Shown one piece after another: positions 1 to 8,755 of a stretch of 64,000 bases of DNA (positions are counted from its first letter, which is position 1; every line of letters begins with the position of its first letter). Below the pieces are notes generated by a model that was not told the DNA's origin, made no database searches, and worked only from the letters and a program-made list of their open reading frames with translations. The translations under genes were made by a program, and so were the position numbers. This stretch comes from Aquabacter spiritensis (GTDB lineage Bacteria; Pseudomonadota; Alphaproteobacteria; Rhizobiales; Xanthobacteraceae), in the NCBI RefSeq assembly GCF_004346185.1, contig NZ_SMAI01000016.1:1-64000 (forward strand). Reading direction: 5' to 3'.

Positions 1-561
1 CCGGCTGCCTGAACTCCTGCCATGGAATTGGGCCGCGGCACCCCATCAGGATCAAGCCGTAGCTGCCTGACTGCGGCCTACGCCGGATGCGTACCAAGCA
101 CTCGTCCTCCACCGAAGTTCGGACGATCGAGGAAACGACCCCATTTGCCCAGGCGGCTCCATGCGGAAGTGGCGAGCAATCTGCCGCCTGGACCTACCAA
201 GGCGGACCGAAGATGCCTGGGGGACTTGCACCTGTCAGGCGGAACGACAGTGCTTGGGGGAACTGCACCTACCAAGGCGGACCGAAGTCCCAGCCGTGGA
301 CATGCAAGTCACACGTCTGCAAGTGACACATCAGAGAGCCTGCGGCCACCTGTTAAGGACTACCCACTCTCTATTTTGGGAACCCGTAACCCTCCCCGAT
401 CGCGCGATGGTCGGGCGCGCTCGCGCTATTAGCCGTCGGTCTTGGAGACAGCCCCACAAACACCTTGCGTCGGCCTGTGGCAGCGAGGCGTTCGAAGTTC
501 GGCGTCTCCAAGGTGCGAGGCCTCAACGATCCCCCGTCGCCAATCATTCGGCGTCGCAACA
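1..561. other. Leading stretch without a recognisable gene
   Basis: I find no open frame here that resembles a known protein on either strand. The only clear structure is a short tandem repeat at 193-306, listed separately, and a near-duplicate of about 11 bases around 303-328. The stretch ends at the start codon of a small membrane protein at 562. It may hold the promoter of that gene, but no convincing -35/-10 pair was identified. Confidence 0.5.
193..306. repeat. Three imperfect tandem units of 37-39 bp
   Basis: Units lie at 193-230, 231-267 and 268-306. The first 20 bases of units 1 and 3 are identical (193-212 and 268-287). Unit 2 is diverged, but keeps the same start, the GGCGGA core and the TGCA end. 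The units could be iteron-like protein-binding sites or a degenerate minisatellite; three copies are too few to decide. They differ from CRISPR repeats in lacking unique spacers. Confidence 0.5.
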
Positions 562-1467
562 ATGGCAGAATTATCCATGACACCCGCGAGCGGCTCTGTG
601 CCGAATTTGGCCATATGCGCCGCAACCAATGCGATCCGCTCCATTCCCGGCAGTCGCCGGGGGCTGCTCATGCTTGGCTTGACCGCGCTTGGTCTGGGCC
701 TCGTCTTCAAGTGGAACTGGCTGGTGGTCGCCGGGATCGCGCCGCTTCTTCTCACTGTGCTGCCTTGTATTGTCATGTGCGCGCTCGGCATGAGCAAGAT
801 GTCGGGTGGATCAGCCGGCTCACGGCCATCCCCGGGTGATAATGCACCGGAGCCCGCGCCAACCACAGCGGACGCGAGCGATCGCTTGCCCGAACGGTCG
901 GCTTTCGCCTCTTCTCGGACGCCGTTGACTTGGCCGCGGTTGGTTCTCTTCGTGCAGCCTGCGACGATGACCGCGACCACCGTTGCAGGTTCACTCGGAA
1001 TACCAAGTGTTCGGGCAAGGTCATTCGCCGTTCTGAATGGTAGGATGCGGTCGCGCACCTCAACCGATGTTGCCGAGTGCTGGGAACGTCGTCAGCATCC
1101 AAATGGCGATCTCCTGCAGGCGACCCGTCATCATCAGAATGCCGACGCCCACCATCACTACCCCAGCGCTGATGTTGAGGACCGTTCCGGCGCGCCGCAT
1201 GCGTTTCAGGACTGCGGCCGCGCTGCCGAAGAACAGTGCTACAAGCAGGAACGGGATGCCGAGGCCGAGACCGTAGGCGCCAAGGAGCACCGCTCCATTG
1301 CCCGCCGAGGTTGCCGTGACGGTGAGGATCGAGGCAAGCACGGGGCCGATGCAGGGCGTCCAGCCAAAGCCGAAGGCTATGCCGAGAAGATAGGCCCCGA
1401 AAGTGCCTCTGATCTGCTTCGGCCCGCGCCAGCGCCGATCCGCGATCAGTGCAACGGGCAAACGTAG
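562..1467 (+). CDS. Small membrane protein of metal-resistance type with an aberrant extended C-terminus
   Basis: The first 95 or so residues look real. A hydrophobic region (roughly residues 34-75) carries a tryptophan pair (KWNW) and a Leu-Pro-Cys...Met-Cys-Ala-Leu-Gly stretch, typical of short membrane proteins of 80-90 residues found beside heavy-metal genes. After about position 840 the frame stays open to 1467 but runs antisense through ccdA, so that part is probably not natural protein. A TGA lies in the next frame at 837-839, just after a run of C and G (829-835). One base gained or lost there would give a normal-length protein. This is either a real frameshift or a sequencing error. 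Function unknown; role in metal handling is inferred from neighbours. Confidence 0.4.
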   Translation: MAELSMTPASGSVPNLAICAATNAIRSIPGSRRGLLMLGLTALGLGLVFKWNWLVVAGIAPLLLTVLPCIVMCALGMSKMSGGSAGSRPSPGDNAPEPAPTTADASDRLPERSAFASSRTPLTWPRLVLFVQPATMTATTVAGSLGIPSVRARSFAVLNGRMRSRTSTDVAECWERRQHPNGDLLQATRHHQNADAHHHYPSADVEDRSGAPHAFQDCGRAAEEQCYKQERDAEAETVGAKEHRSIARRGCRDGEDRGKHGADAGRPAKAEGYAEKIGPESASDLLRPAPAPIRDQCNGQT

Positions 1468-1797
1468 CAGTCCTGTCATAGCGAGACCGAAGACGACGAC
1501 CAACGCGCCACCGATCAGGTTCGCCTCCATTTGGTACCGTTGCAGAATTCCGCCAAGGGCCATGGCACTGAGCCCAAGCAAAACAAAGACGGTGGTAAAG
1601 CCGAGCACGAAGTGGAGCGCGGGTCCTAGAACATGGAGCTGACGTGTCCTTCCGTCACTCGCAGCGCAGTCTGCTCCTCCCGCGACATAGGACAAATAGC
1701 CCGGCACCAGCGGCAGTACGCAGGGCGACAGGAAGGAAATGGCACCGGCTAACACAGCCGTGGCTATCCCAAGCAAAGACACGTCTATGACGGCCAC
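1060..1797 (-). CDS. ccdA: Cytochrome c biogenesis protein CcdA family (thiol-disulfide transmembrane carrier)
   Basis: A protein of about 245 residues with six predicted membrane segments. It moves reducing equivalents from cytoplasmic thioredoxin to periplasmic thiol proteins. The two conserved cysteines are visible in the motifs SPCVLPLVPGY (about residue 26) and WTPCIGP (about residue 149), each followed by proline-rich turns as in the DsbD/CcdA family. I chose the GTG at 1795-1797, because a GGGGAA ribosome site precedes it and it follows the lspA stop by one base. A GTG 15 bases upstream would overlap lspA. It forms an operon with lspA. On metal plasmids such carriers often support copper- or mercury-related redox proteins; a link to the nearby Sco1-like protein is plausible but not shown. 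Confidence 0.88.
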   Translation of the reverse strand: MAVIDVSLLGIATAVLAGAISFLSPCVLPLVPGYLSYVAGGADCAASDGRTRQLHVLGPALHFVLGFTTVFVLLGLSAMALGGILQRYQMEANLIGGALVVVFGLAMTGLLRLPVALIADRRWRGPKQIRGTFGAYLLGIAFGFGWTPCIGPVLASILTVTATSAGNGAVLLGAYGLGLGIPFLLVALFFGSAAAVLKRMRRAGTVLNISAGVVMVGVGILMMTGRLQEIAIWMLTTFPALGNIG

Positions 1798-1798
1798 G

Positions 1799-2323
1799 TC
1801 AGTTCCCCTCACGGCTCGGTCGCTTCTGGACCGGAATCGTCGCCCTCGCCGACCAAAAGGGGCCTGCGATCAGTAGGACGACGCCAATCGTTATCATCGT
1901 GTCCGCCATGTTGAAGGCCGGCCAGTGCCAGCCGCCGACATGGAAATCGAGGAAATCGGTGACGGCACCTTGACGTATCCGGTCCAACACATTGCCCGCT
2001 GCACCGCCGGCAATCAGGCCGAGACCAATCGTCTCGGAAGGCCTTGCAGCATTCATGGCCCACACGAGAAGTCCGGCGACGATCACCATCTTGATTCCGG
2101 CAAGCAACAATGGGCGATCAAGGAAAAGCTCGCGGAACATCCCGAAGCTGACCCCCGTGTTAAAACCGAGCGTCAAATTGAAAAATGGCGCGATCTCGAT
2201 CGTGCGTGGCGGCTCCAATATAAAGTCGACGATCAGCCACTTCGTGACGAAATCGACCGCGAGGGCAGCAGTTAAAGCACCACCGGCCAATGCACTTCGA
2301 CGAATCAACCTCGGATACGCCAC
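1799..2323 (-). CDS. lspA: Lipoprotein signal peptidase (signal peptidase II)
   Basis: An aspartyl protease of the inner membrane that removes signal peptides from diacylglyceryl-modified prolipoproteins. The 174 residues match the usual family size. Visible motifs are FNTGVSFGMF (about residues 54-63), GNVLDR followed by VTDF (Asp123) and FNMAD (Asp141); the last two aspartates fit the catalytic pair of the family. Four hydrophobic segments are present. It sits directly upstream of ccdA. Plasmid copies of lspA are common in metal-resistance cassettes (for example with czc or pbr genes), so this is likely accessory rather than the housekeeping gene. Confidence 0.92.
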   Translation of the reverse strand: MAYPRLIRRSALAGGALTAALAVDFVTKWLIVDFILEPPRTIEIAPFFNLTLGFNTGVSFGMFRELFLDRPLLLAGIKMVIVAGLLVWAMNAARPSETIGLGLIAGGAAGNVLDRIRQGAVTDFLDFHVGGWHWPAFNMADTMITIGVVLLIAGPFWSARATIPVQKRPSREGN

Positions 2324-2501
2324 GATTATTCAGTCCTCATTGTTGAGCCGTTCTCTGCGGCCAGTGCATTTGTGCTCAATCGAGAGCGTACCGGACCGGC
2401 CCGAGCTAGCTACCCGTCGCCTTCTGGAGGAATAGGCCTAGGTCGAATCGAGTCGAATGTTGCCAAGCTTTGCCCACATGGCAGCGGATAGCGTGTGTGG
2501 T

Positions 2502-3116
2502 TCATCCGGCGATCAGGCGCCGGAGCTTCGCAAGCTGGACGTCTTCGCTCTCATGGGGGTCGAGGGAGCTCACGAATCGACCGTCACGATCCATCAAGTA
2601 GACGATCGCATTGTGATCCATTGTGTAGCCGCCGCTCTCCAACGGAACCTTGCGAACGAAAGCCTTGTACGCCTTCGCGATCGCCTCGGTTTCGGCCACG
2701 CTTCCGCGCAACGCGACGAAACGTGGATCGAAGGCCTCCATGTATTGGGAGAGCAGGTCCTGAGTGTCGCGATCCGGATCCACGGTGATGAACACCGTGC
2801 TGAGCTTGTCGGCGTCGCGGCCCAGCTTCTCGAAATGCATCGTAAGTTCGGAGAGCGTCGTTGGGCAGATATCCGGACAATTGGTGAACCCAAAGAACAC
2901 CAGGAACGGCCGTCCATGAAGGTCGGCATCGGTCAGTACCGTTCCCTTGTGCGTCGTGAGCCGGAACGGGCCGCCAATGTCGGGAATATCGGAACCGGTC
3001 TGCACGGGCGGTGATTTTTGAATCGGAAGGACGCCGCTCGCCACCCCGGCAACCGCGATGCAGGCCACGGCGACGAGCCCCCACAAGGCGATACGGATCA
3101 TGCGCATACGATTCAT
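2502..3116 (-). CDS. SCO1/SenC family copper-binding thioredoxin-like protein
   Basis: A 204-residue membrane-anchored periplasmic protein: one N-terminal hydrophobic segment (about residues 7-30), then a thioredoxin-like domain. The copper ligands of the family are present: CPDIC (Cys80, Cys84) and a distant histidine in the MDHNA motif (His168). Family members deliver copper to the CuA site of cytochrome oxidase or act as thiol reductants. A gap of 178 bp separates it from lspA downstream, so it may be transcribed separately. In this metal island a role in copper tolerance or in repair of periplasmic thiols is also possible. Confidence 0.88.
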   Translation of the reverse strand: MNRMRMIRIALWGLVAVACIAVAGVASGVLPIQKSPPVQTGSDIPDIGGPFRLTTHKGTVLTDADLHGRPFLVFFGFTNCPDICPTTLSELTMHFEKLGRDADKLSTVFITVDPDRDTQDLLSQYMEAFDPRFVALRGSVAETEAIAKAYKAFVRKVPLESGGYTMDHNAIVYLMDRDGRFVSSLDPHESEDVQLAKLRRLIAG

Positions 3117-3308
3117 GGCTGCTTACCGCCATGGCCGTAGTGGGTTCCCGGGGCGGTCTCGGCACCAAGATCTTGGACGGTGAACAAGACCATGATCGAT
3201 GCAGCTTTCTCGAAGTTCGAAAGCGCGGGGAATGTCTCACCTGCAACACGCCGTTTGGCACGTTGAACCGCGGAGGGGAGCGCCAGGGCGTTTGATCGCG
3301 TCAAATTC

Positions 3309-5453
3309 CTATCTTTCCTTCCCCGGATTGCCAGCCTGCCCGAAACGCAGCAGCCGCAGCGCGTTGCCGGTGACCAGCACTGTTGCGCCGGTATCCGCGA
3401 GGATCGCCATCCAGAGTGGCGTCGTCCCAAGGAGCGTCGTCACCAGGAAGACGCTCTTGAGACCAAGGGCGAGCGCGATGTTCTGCCAGATGTTGCCCAG
3501 GGTTGCCCGGGACAGGGCGACCAGTTCCGCAACGCCGGTGACACGGTTCCTCAGCAGCGCCGCGTCAGCCGTCTCGAGCGCGACGTCCGTGCCGCCTCCC
3601 ATGGCAATGCCAACCGAAGAGGCGGCGAGCGCGGGCGCATCGTTGATCCCGTCCCCGACCATGGCGATCGGGCCCTCGCTCTTGAAAGCCGCGATCGCAT
3701 CGAGCTTAGCATCCGGCAGCAACTCGGCCCTGGCCTCAAGACCGAGCGCGCCGCCGATCGCGGCTGCGGCGCGTGCGTTGTCACCCGTCAGCATGATCGA
3801 ACGGATGCCAAGCGTCCGTAGCCTAGCAAGACCCTCCGCCGCATCCGCACGCGGCTCGTCGCGCAAGGCGATCAGACCGATCAGCCGCGCGCCCTCGCTG
3901 ACCACCACGACGGTCTTGCCCTCTCCCTCAAGCGTCTCGATCCGCGCCAGCACCTCCTCCGGCACACCGCCCTGTTCCGCGGCGTGCCGGGGTGAGCCGA
4001 CCGAGACGAAGCCGGATTTGAGGCGTCCGGTCACTGCCTTGCCCGGCGTTGCAATGCCGGCGCCGAAGGCCCTCGGGATATCGAGGCCACGCGTCTCGGC
4101 CTCGGCGACGATCGCCAGGCCGAGCGGGTGGCTGGTGCTGCGTTCGACGGCCGCGGCCTTCGCCAACACGTCGGCCTCCATCCCCGCGATCGCGATCAGG
4201 TCCGTGACCTGCGGCCGCCCCACGGTCAGTGTGCCGGTTTTGTCGAAAGCGACCGTCTTCACTTTGCCAAGCGTCTCCAGCGCGGCGCCACCCTTGATCA
4301 GAAGGCCACGCCTCGCCCCGCTCGCGAGGCCCGAGGCGATGGCGGCGGGGGTCGAGATGACGAGGGCACAAGGACAGGCGATCAGCAGCACCGCCAGCCC
4401 GCGATAGATCCAAGTGAACCATTCGGCGCCGAGGAACAGCGGGGGCACCAACACCACGAGCGCGGATACCACCATGGCGCCAGGCGTGTACCAGCGGCTG
4501 AAGCTGTCGATGAAACGAGCGGTCGGCGCCTTCGAACCCTGCGCCTCCTCGACCATGTGAATGATGCGGGCGATCGTGTTGTCGGAAGCCGTCCGGGTGA
4601 TCTCGACGCGAAGTTCGCCATTGGCATTGATGCTGCCCGCATAGACGGTCGATCCGACCTCCTTCGCGACCGGGATGGATTCTCCGGTCACCGGTGCCTC
4701 GTTGACCTCCGACATCCCCTCGACGACGATGCCGTCCGAGGGCACGCGGTCGCCGGAGCGCACCACCACGATGTCACCGAGCCCCAACGCCTCGACCGGC
4801 ACCGTCTCGACCTCGAAGCCGCGCGCCCGGCGTGCCGTGCGCGGCACGAGGTCGATCAGCGCTTTGATGCCCGCGCGCGCCCGCCCGGCGGCGACACCCT
4901 CCAGAAGTTCGCCCACGGCGAAGAGGAAAACCACCACGGCGGCCTCGCCCGCCTCACCAATGGCAACGGCGCCAATCGCGGCGATCGACATCAAGGTCTC
5001 GATGCTGAACGGCGTGCCCGACATGGCGCCGGTTATCGCTCGCCTGCCGATCGGCACGAGCCCGATCAGGGTCGCGGCAATGTAGGCCCAGTCCGACCAT
5101 GCCGGTTCGAAATGCGAGACGACATAGGCGAGCGCGAGAATGGCACCGGTACCGATGACCAAGTGGCCTTTGCGCGACGACCACCACGCGCTCTGCCCTC
5201 CTGCATCATCGCGGTCGTTCGCGGAACCCGCAGGTCCATCCACCGGCGTGTAGCCGAGCGCTCGGATCTTGGCCTCGATCGTAGCGCGAGAGGTCCGGTC
5301 TGCGTCGAGGGTGAGGGAAAGCGCCCCCTGGCTGTAATTGACAGCGACGTCCGCGACACCCGGCAGCCGCTGCATGGCTGTTTCGATCTTCGCGGCGCAG
5401 GCACCGCAGTCCATGCCTTCGATCTTCAGCTTCAGGGTACTGGCGGCAACCAT
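3309..5453 (-). CDS. Heavy-metal P1B-type ATPase, Zn/Cd/Pb type (first copy)
   Basis: A 714-residue metal-exporting ATPase. An N-terminal heavy-metal domain has GMDCGAC (Cys16, Cys19). The membrane CPC motif is at 360-362, the phosphorylated DKTGT at Asp404, the nucleotide-domain SHP at 441-443, and GDGINDAPA lies near the C-terminus. The last membrane segments carry LADTGATVLVT, whose Asp-Thr-Gly is typical of the Zn/Cd/Pb subgroup rather than copper pumps. The ATG at 5451-5453 is preferred, because it leaves the divergent promoter (5486-5516) intact; an in-frame start further upstream would cover that promoter. It is divergent from a MerR regulator, so metal-induced expression is expected. 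Exact metal cannot be settled from sequence. Confidence 0.92.
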   Translation of the reverse strand: MVAASTLKLKIEGMDCGACAAKIETAMQRLPGVADVAVNYSQGALSLTLDADRTSRATIEAKIRALGYTPVDGPAGSANDRDDAGGQSAWWSSRKGHLVIGTGAILALAYVVSHFEPAWSDWAYIAATLIGLVPIGRRAITGAMSGTPFSIETLMSIAAIGAVAIGEAGEAAVVVFLFAVGELLEGVAAGRARAGIKALIDLVPRTARRARGFEVETVPVEALGLGDIVVVRSGDRVPSDGIVVEGMSEVNEAPVTGESIPVAKEVGSTVYAGSINANGELRVEITRTASDNTIARIIHMVEEAQGSKAPTARFIDSFSRWYTPGAMVVSALVVLVPPLFLGAEWFTWIYRGLAVLLIACPCALVISTPAAIASGLASGARRGLLIKGGAALETLGKVKTVAFDKTGTLTVGRPQVTDLIAIAGMEADVLAKAAAVERSTSHPLGLAIVAEAETRGLDIPRAFGAGIATPGKAVTGRLKSGFVSVGSPRHAAEQGGVPEEVLARIETLEGEGKTVVVVSEGARLIGLIALRDEPRADAAEGLARLRTLGIRSIMLTGDNARAAAAIGGALGLEARAELLPDAKLDAIAAFKSEGPIAMVGDGINDAPALAASSVGIAMGGGTDVALETADAALLRNRVTGVAELVALSRATLGNIWQNIALALGLKSVFLVTTLLGTTPLWMAILADTGATVLVTGNALRLLRFGQAGNPGKER

Positions 5454-5485
5454 CTCGTCACCTCGACAAGTCCAACGTGACCTCC

Positions 5486-5516
5486 CATATGCACCCTGTA
5501 CCAACTACAGGGTCAA
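5486..5516 (-). promoter_or_regulatory. MerR-type operator/promoter of the first metal ATPase
   Basis: The divergent gap holds a perfect inverted repeat with arms ACCCTGTA (5493-5500) and TACAGGGT (5506-5513), separated by five bases. On the minus strand a TTGACC -35 box (5511-5516) and a CATATG -10-like box (5486-5491) flank it with a 19-bp spacer. An over-long spacer containing the palindrome is the hallmark of promoters activated by MerR-family metal sensors. The MerR gene starts seven bases away at 5523. Confidence 0.82.
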
Positions 5517-5522
5517 TGCACG

Positions 5523-5921
5523 ATGGACGCGTATCTGGCGATCGGCGAGCTGGGACGGCTGACGAACACCAAGGTCGAGACAATCAGGTACTACGAACGC
5601 ATCGGGCTCCTGAGCGCGCCGGCGCGAACGTCGGGCAACTACCGCGCCTATGGGGCGGAACACCTGAATCGGCTGAGCTTCATCCGAAGGTCGCGCGACC
5701 TCGGCTTCTCGCTCGATCAGGTCCGCGCGCTGCTCGACCTTGCAGACGAACGTGAGCGGCCTTGCGAAGCCGTCGACGCGATCGCCAGGAAGCACTTGGC
5801 GGAAGTTGACAGGAAGATCGCCGACCTGCGTGCCCTGCGTCGTGAGCTCGACGGCATGATCAAGCAATGCCATTGCGGCACGGTCGCCGAATGCCGCATC
5901 GTCGAGGCATTGTCTCCCTGA
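5523..5921 (+). CDS. MerR family metal-responsive regulator (CadR/PbrR/ZntR-like)
   Basis: A 132-residue regulator with an N-terminal MerR helix-turn-helix (IGELGRLTNTKVETIRYYER), a coiled-coil dimerisation helix (about residues 78-112), and a C-terminal metal loop. Cysteines at about 80 (RPCEA) and in KQCHCG...AEC (about 115-125) match the pattern of Zn/Cd/Pb sensors rather than the copper or mercury ones. It is divergent from the P-type ATPase and would unwind its 19-bp-spacer promoter when metal binds. The start codon lies just after the shared operator. Confidence 0.9.
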   Translation: MDAYLAIGELGRLTNTKVETIRYYERIGLLSAPARTSGNYRAYGAEHLNRLSFIRRSRDLGFSLDQVRALLDLADERERPCEAVDAIARKHLAEVDRKIADLRALRRELDGMIKQCHCGTVAECRIVEALSP

Positions 5922-5996
5922 ACTTTCCCTTCCCCGCATCGGCCGTGAATGCCGGATTCTCGGCGCCAGGTCTCAGTGGGCGTGATCGTGCGTCGC

Positions 5997-6512
5997 CTAG
6001 CGTTCCTGGGTGACGAGGCCTGTGTCAATCAACCTGCGAAGGTGATGGGAAAGCGTGGATGCCGGGATCCCGTGCTTCTCCTGAAGAGTGGCGACACTCA
6101 GGCCCGCCCCGCCTGCTCGGACGAGGGTGCGATAAAGGTCGAGGCGGGTGGCAGCGAAACCGCGGAAGCGGAAATCCTGGAAGAAAGGATTGCCCTGAAC
6201 GTCCGATGTCGTCACCCCCGGGATATACTGAAATAGCCCGTCCGTGACGGAGAAGGTGAAGAGGCGCTGGACATCCTGTGCGCTGACCGCGTTCACCGGG
6301 TCAGGCACCTTGTCCGCAGCTATGCCGGTACCGTGGAGTGGAGACGTGTCGACCACCTGAACCGCAGGCAACTCAATGACTCCTCCTGCCGCGGGCGGTG
6401 CAGTCGCGGACTGCGCCCGTGCCTCCTCTGGAAGCAGCGTCACGATGGGCAGTCCACCACCCGCAAAACCCAGCGCCACGCCAATTGTGCGCCAAGACGT
6501 CAGCCCTCTCAT
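5997..6512 (-). pseudogene. Chimeric remnant: TonB-receptor N-terminus joined to an ArsR-family fragment
   Basis: Residues 1 to about 122 look like the start of a TonB-dependent outer-membrane receptor: a signal peptide (cleavage near AQS, residue 35), then a plug domain with the typical DVQGNPFFQDFRFRGF stretch. At about position 6150 the frame switches to LDLYRTLVRAGG..., nearly identical to residues 20-66 of the intact ArsR at 40297-40617. The ArsR part stops at TAG where the intact copy has CAG (Gln67). Beyond the stop the frame would read ATHDHAH and then stop again. The receptor barrel and the ArsR N-terminus are both missing. This is best read as an illegitimate recombination scar between two gene remnants and is probably non-functional, although the frame is open. 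Confidence 0.75.
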
Positions 6513-6650
6513 CTCACGCCCTTTCGTCTCCTCCGGCCCGGCAGGTTGCTCCTGCGGATCGAGACATCAGGGCGCAGCGTTTCGCTTCCGGTATTTTCTC
6601 GCCCACCTTCGAGCGCAGAGTTTGGCAAGCACGCAACCGACACCATGAGA

Positions 6651-8018
6651 TCAACCAGCCCCGGTGGCCATGTCGTAAAGGAGCTTGAAATTGAGGGCGA
6701 GGATGAGCGACGCCACGATCCAGGCGAGGATGGCGACCTTCCTGGAGATGACGAAGTCACGCATCTTTCGCCGATCGGAGACGAACTGAACCAGCGGAAG
6801 CACCGCGAAGGGAAGCTGCATGGACAGCACCACCTGGCTGAAGACCAGGAGTTGGGCCGTTCCCCTTTCACCATAGATCGCCGTGACGATGATCACGGGA
6901 ATGATGGCGATGCCGCGCGTGAGGAGGCGGCGGGCCCAATGGGGTATCCGCAGGCGCAGGAACCCCTCCATGACGATTTGCCCGGCGAGCGTCGCCGTGA
7001 CCGTCGAGTTCAGACCGGAGGCCAGCAGCGCCACGGCGAACAGGACCGACGCGATTCCGAGGCCGAGAAGCGGCGACAGAAGCTCGAATGCCTGTCCGAT
7101 CTCCGCGACGTCTTGGTGCCCGGTGCCGTGGAACGCCACCGCCGAGACGATCAGGATCGCACCGTTGACGAACAGCGCCAGCATCAAGGCGATGGTGGAG
7201 TCCACCGTCGCCCACTTGATGGCGTCCCGTCGGCCGTGCTCGGTGCGCTGATAGGCCCGTGTCTGCACAATCGAGGAATGAAGGTAGAGATTGTGCGGCA
7301 TGACCGTCGCCCCGATGATGCCGATGGCGACATACAGCATCTCGGGATTTGTCACGATTTCCGGCGAGGGTATGAAAAGTCCTTCCAGGATGGCATGGAC
7401 CGGCGGGGCCGCGGCCGCAATCTGGATGGCGAAGCATCCGAAGATGATGACCAGCAGGGCGATGACGAACGCCTCCAGGAAGCGGAAGCCCTTGTTCATC
7501 AGGAACAGCAGCAGGAACGCATCCAGCGCCGCGATGAGCGCGCCGCCGATCAGCGGGATGCCGAATAGGAGCTGAAGGGCGATGGCCGTGCCGATCACCT
7601 CGGCGAGGTCGCATGCGATGATCGCCAGTTCGCAGGCGAACCACAGCACGTAGTTCACCGGCCGCGGGTAGTAGGCGCGGCATGCCTGGGCCAGGTCGCG
7701 ATCCGTGACGATTCCGAGCCGGGCCGCGAGCGCCTGGAGCAGGATCGCCATCAGGTTCGAGAGCATGATGACGAACAGCAGCGTGTAGCCGAACTGGGCG
7801 CCGCCGGCGAGATCGGTCGCCCAGTTGCCGGGATCCATATACCCGACCGAGACCATGTAGCCCGGCCCCAGGAAGGCGAGGAGGCGTCGTCCCCATGATG
7901 CGGCGTGCGGAACCGCAATCGACGCATGGACCTCCGGCAGGCTGGGGCGGTCCTCGTCGGAAATGCGCGAGAATTCCATGGCGGGTCGCGAGGCGGTGGC
8001 GGCCTGAGAGTCGGACAT
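6651..8018 (-). CDS. mntH: Nramp family divalent metal (Mn2+) transporter
   Basis: A proton-coupled importer of Mn2+ and related divalent ions, about 455 residues with 11 or so membrane segments. The TM1 metal-binding motif DPGN (residues 62-65) and the TM6 motif MPHN (in [13 protein letters not shown]) are both present. I place the start at the ATG at 8016-8018, which leaves a normal cytoplasmic tail. Another ATG at 8073-8075 is in frame, but has no ribosome site and lies inside the likely operator. The gene faces an MntR-type repressor at 8246, so repression by manganese is expected. Confidence 0.92.
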   Translation of the reverse strand: MSDSQAATASRPAMEFSRISDEDRPSLPEVHASIAVPHAASWGRRLLAFLGPGYMVSVGYMDPGNWATDLAGGAQFGYTLLFVIMLSNLMAILLQALAARLGIVTDRDLAQACRAYYPRPVNYVLWFACELAIIACDLAEVIGTAIALQLLFGIPLIGGALIAALDAFLLLFLMNKGFRFLEAFVIALLVIIFGCFAIQIAAAAPPVHAILEGLFIPSPEIVTNPEMLYVAIGIIGATVMPHNLYLHSSIVQTRAYQRTEHGRRDAIKWATVDSTIALMLALFVNGAILIVSAVAFHGTGHQDVAEIGQAFELLSPLLGLGIASVLFAVALLASGLNSTVTATLAGQIVMEGFLRLRIPHWARRLLTRGIAIIPVIIVTAIYGERGTAQLLVFSQVVLSMQLPFAVLPLVQFVSDRRKMRDFVISRKVAILAWIVASLILALNFKLLYDMATGAG

Positions 8019-8073
8019 GCGAGGTTCCCGGCGAGCAGGATAAAGTGCAAGCTGATAATTTGAGCTTTTACTC

Positions 8074-8097
8074 ATAAATATTCAATATGCTATATTT
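8074..8097 (-). promoter_or_regulatory. Candidate MntR operator in front of mntH
   Basis: An AT-rich imperfect palindrome with arms AAATA (8076-8080) and TATTT (8093-8097) contains the 9-mer TATGCTATA at 8086-8094. The same 9-mer occurs in front of the regulator gene at 8189-8197. GCTAT/ATAGC halves are also part of enterobacterial MntR sites. Binding is inferred. Confidence 0.45.
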
Positions 8098-8171
8098 GAT
8101 GGCGTCAACTCAAAAGTTGCAGGGGTTGGCGGTGCATACGGCTGTCGCGCATTCGATCTGCCCTAACGTCA

Positions 8172-8199
8172 ATTGAAAAAATTGAGCCTATGCTATAAT
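8172..8199 (+). promoter_or_regulatory. Likely promoter/operator of mntR
   Basis: A TATAAT box at 8194-8199 follows a TTGAAA-like element at 8173-8178 at a slightly short spacing of 15 bases. The 9-mer TATGCTATA (8189-8197) overlaps the -10 box and is shared with the mntH side, which suggests autoregulation by the same protein. About 45 bases separate the -10 box from the start codon. Confidence 0.5.
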
Positions 8200-8245
8200 T
8201 CTATGGTCAGGTTCGAACCGAACGTTCATCGACAAGGAGGCATCA

Positions 8246-8701
8246 TTGCCGCGCACCAGCCGCTCCATCCCCCGGGAGGCCCCGTTACCGGATGCTGGTG
8301 TTCAATCGGAAGGTTTCCGCGAGACGCGGAAAGCTCGAAGGGGAGCTCTTGTCGAGGATTATGTCGAGCTGATCGCCGACCTGATCGACGATGGCAATGA
8401 GGCTCGTCAGGTCGACATCGCCGCCCGTCTTGGAGTGGCACAGCCTACGGTCGCGAAGATGCTCGCCCGTCTCGCGGTGGACGGGCTCGTTTCTCGCAAG
8501 CCCTATCGCGGCGTGTTCCTCACGGAAGCGGGCCGCAAGGTGGCGGACGAAAGCCGGGCACGACACAGGGTCGTGGAGGACTTCCTGCGATCGCTCGGCG
8601 TGAGCGAAGAGGTGGCGCGGATCGATGCGGAGGGTATAGAGCATCATGTGAGCGCCGAGACCCTCGAAGCCTTCCGCAAGGCGATGACCCGCGGACGCTG
8701 A
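8246..8701 (+). CDS. mntR: Manganese-responsive transcriptional regulator of the DtxR/MntR family
   Basis: A 151-residue repressor: a variable N-terminal tail, a winged helix (about residues 35-95; core [21 protein letters not shown]) and a metal-binding/dimerisation domain with the [16 protein letters not shown] signature. The start is a TTG at 8246-8248, preceded at five bases by a strong AAGGAGG (8234-8240), which decides the start. It is divergent from mntH and the family normally represses Mn import when manganese is sufficient. It lacks the C-terminal SH3-like domain of full DtxR, as usual for MntR. Confidence 0.9.
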   Translation: MPRTSRSIPREAPLPDAGVQSEGFRETRKARRGALVEDYVELIADLIDDGNEARQVDIAARLGVAQPTVAKMLARLAVDGLVSRKPYRGVFLTEAGRKVADESRARHRVVEDFLRSLGVSEEVARIDAEGIEHHVSAETLEAFRKAMTRGR

Positions 8702-8755
8702 CGTCTCCAGGCACGCTTTGATCGCAGTCGAACGCGTATCGGGCGACGGCTCCCG

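Noticed and set aside
193..306. CRISPR array
   Set aside because: Units are contiguous, only three, imperfect, and without unique spacers; no cas genes in the window.
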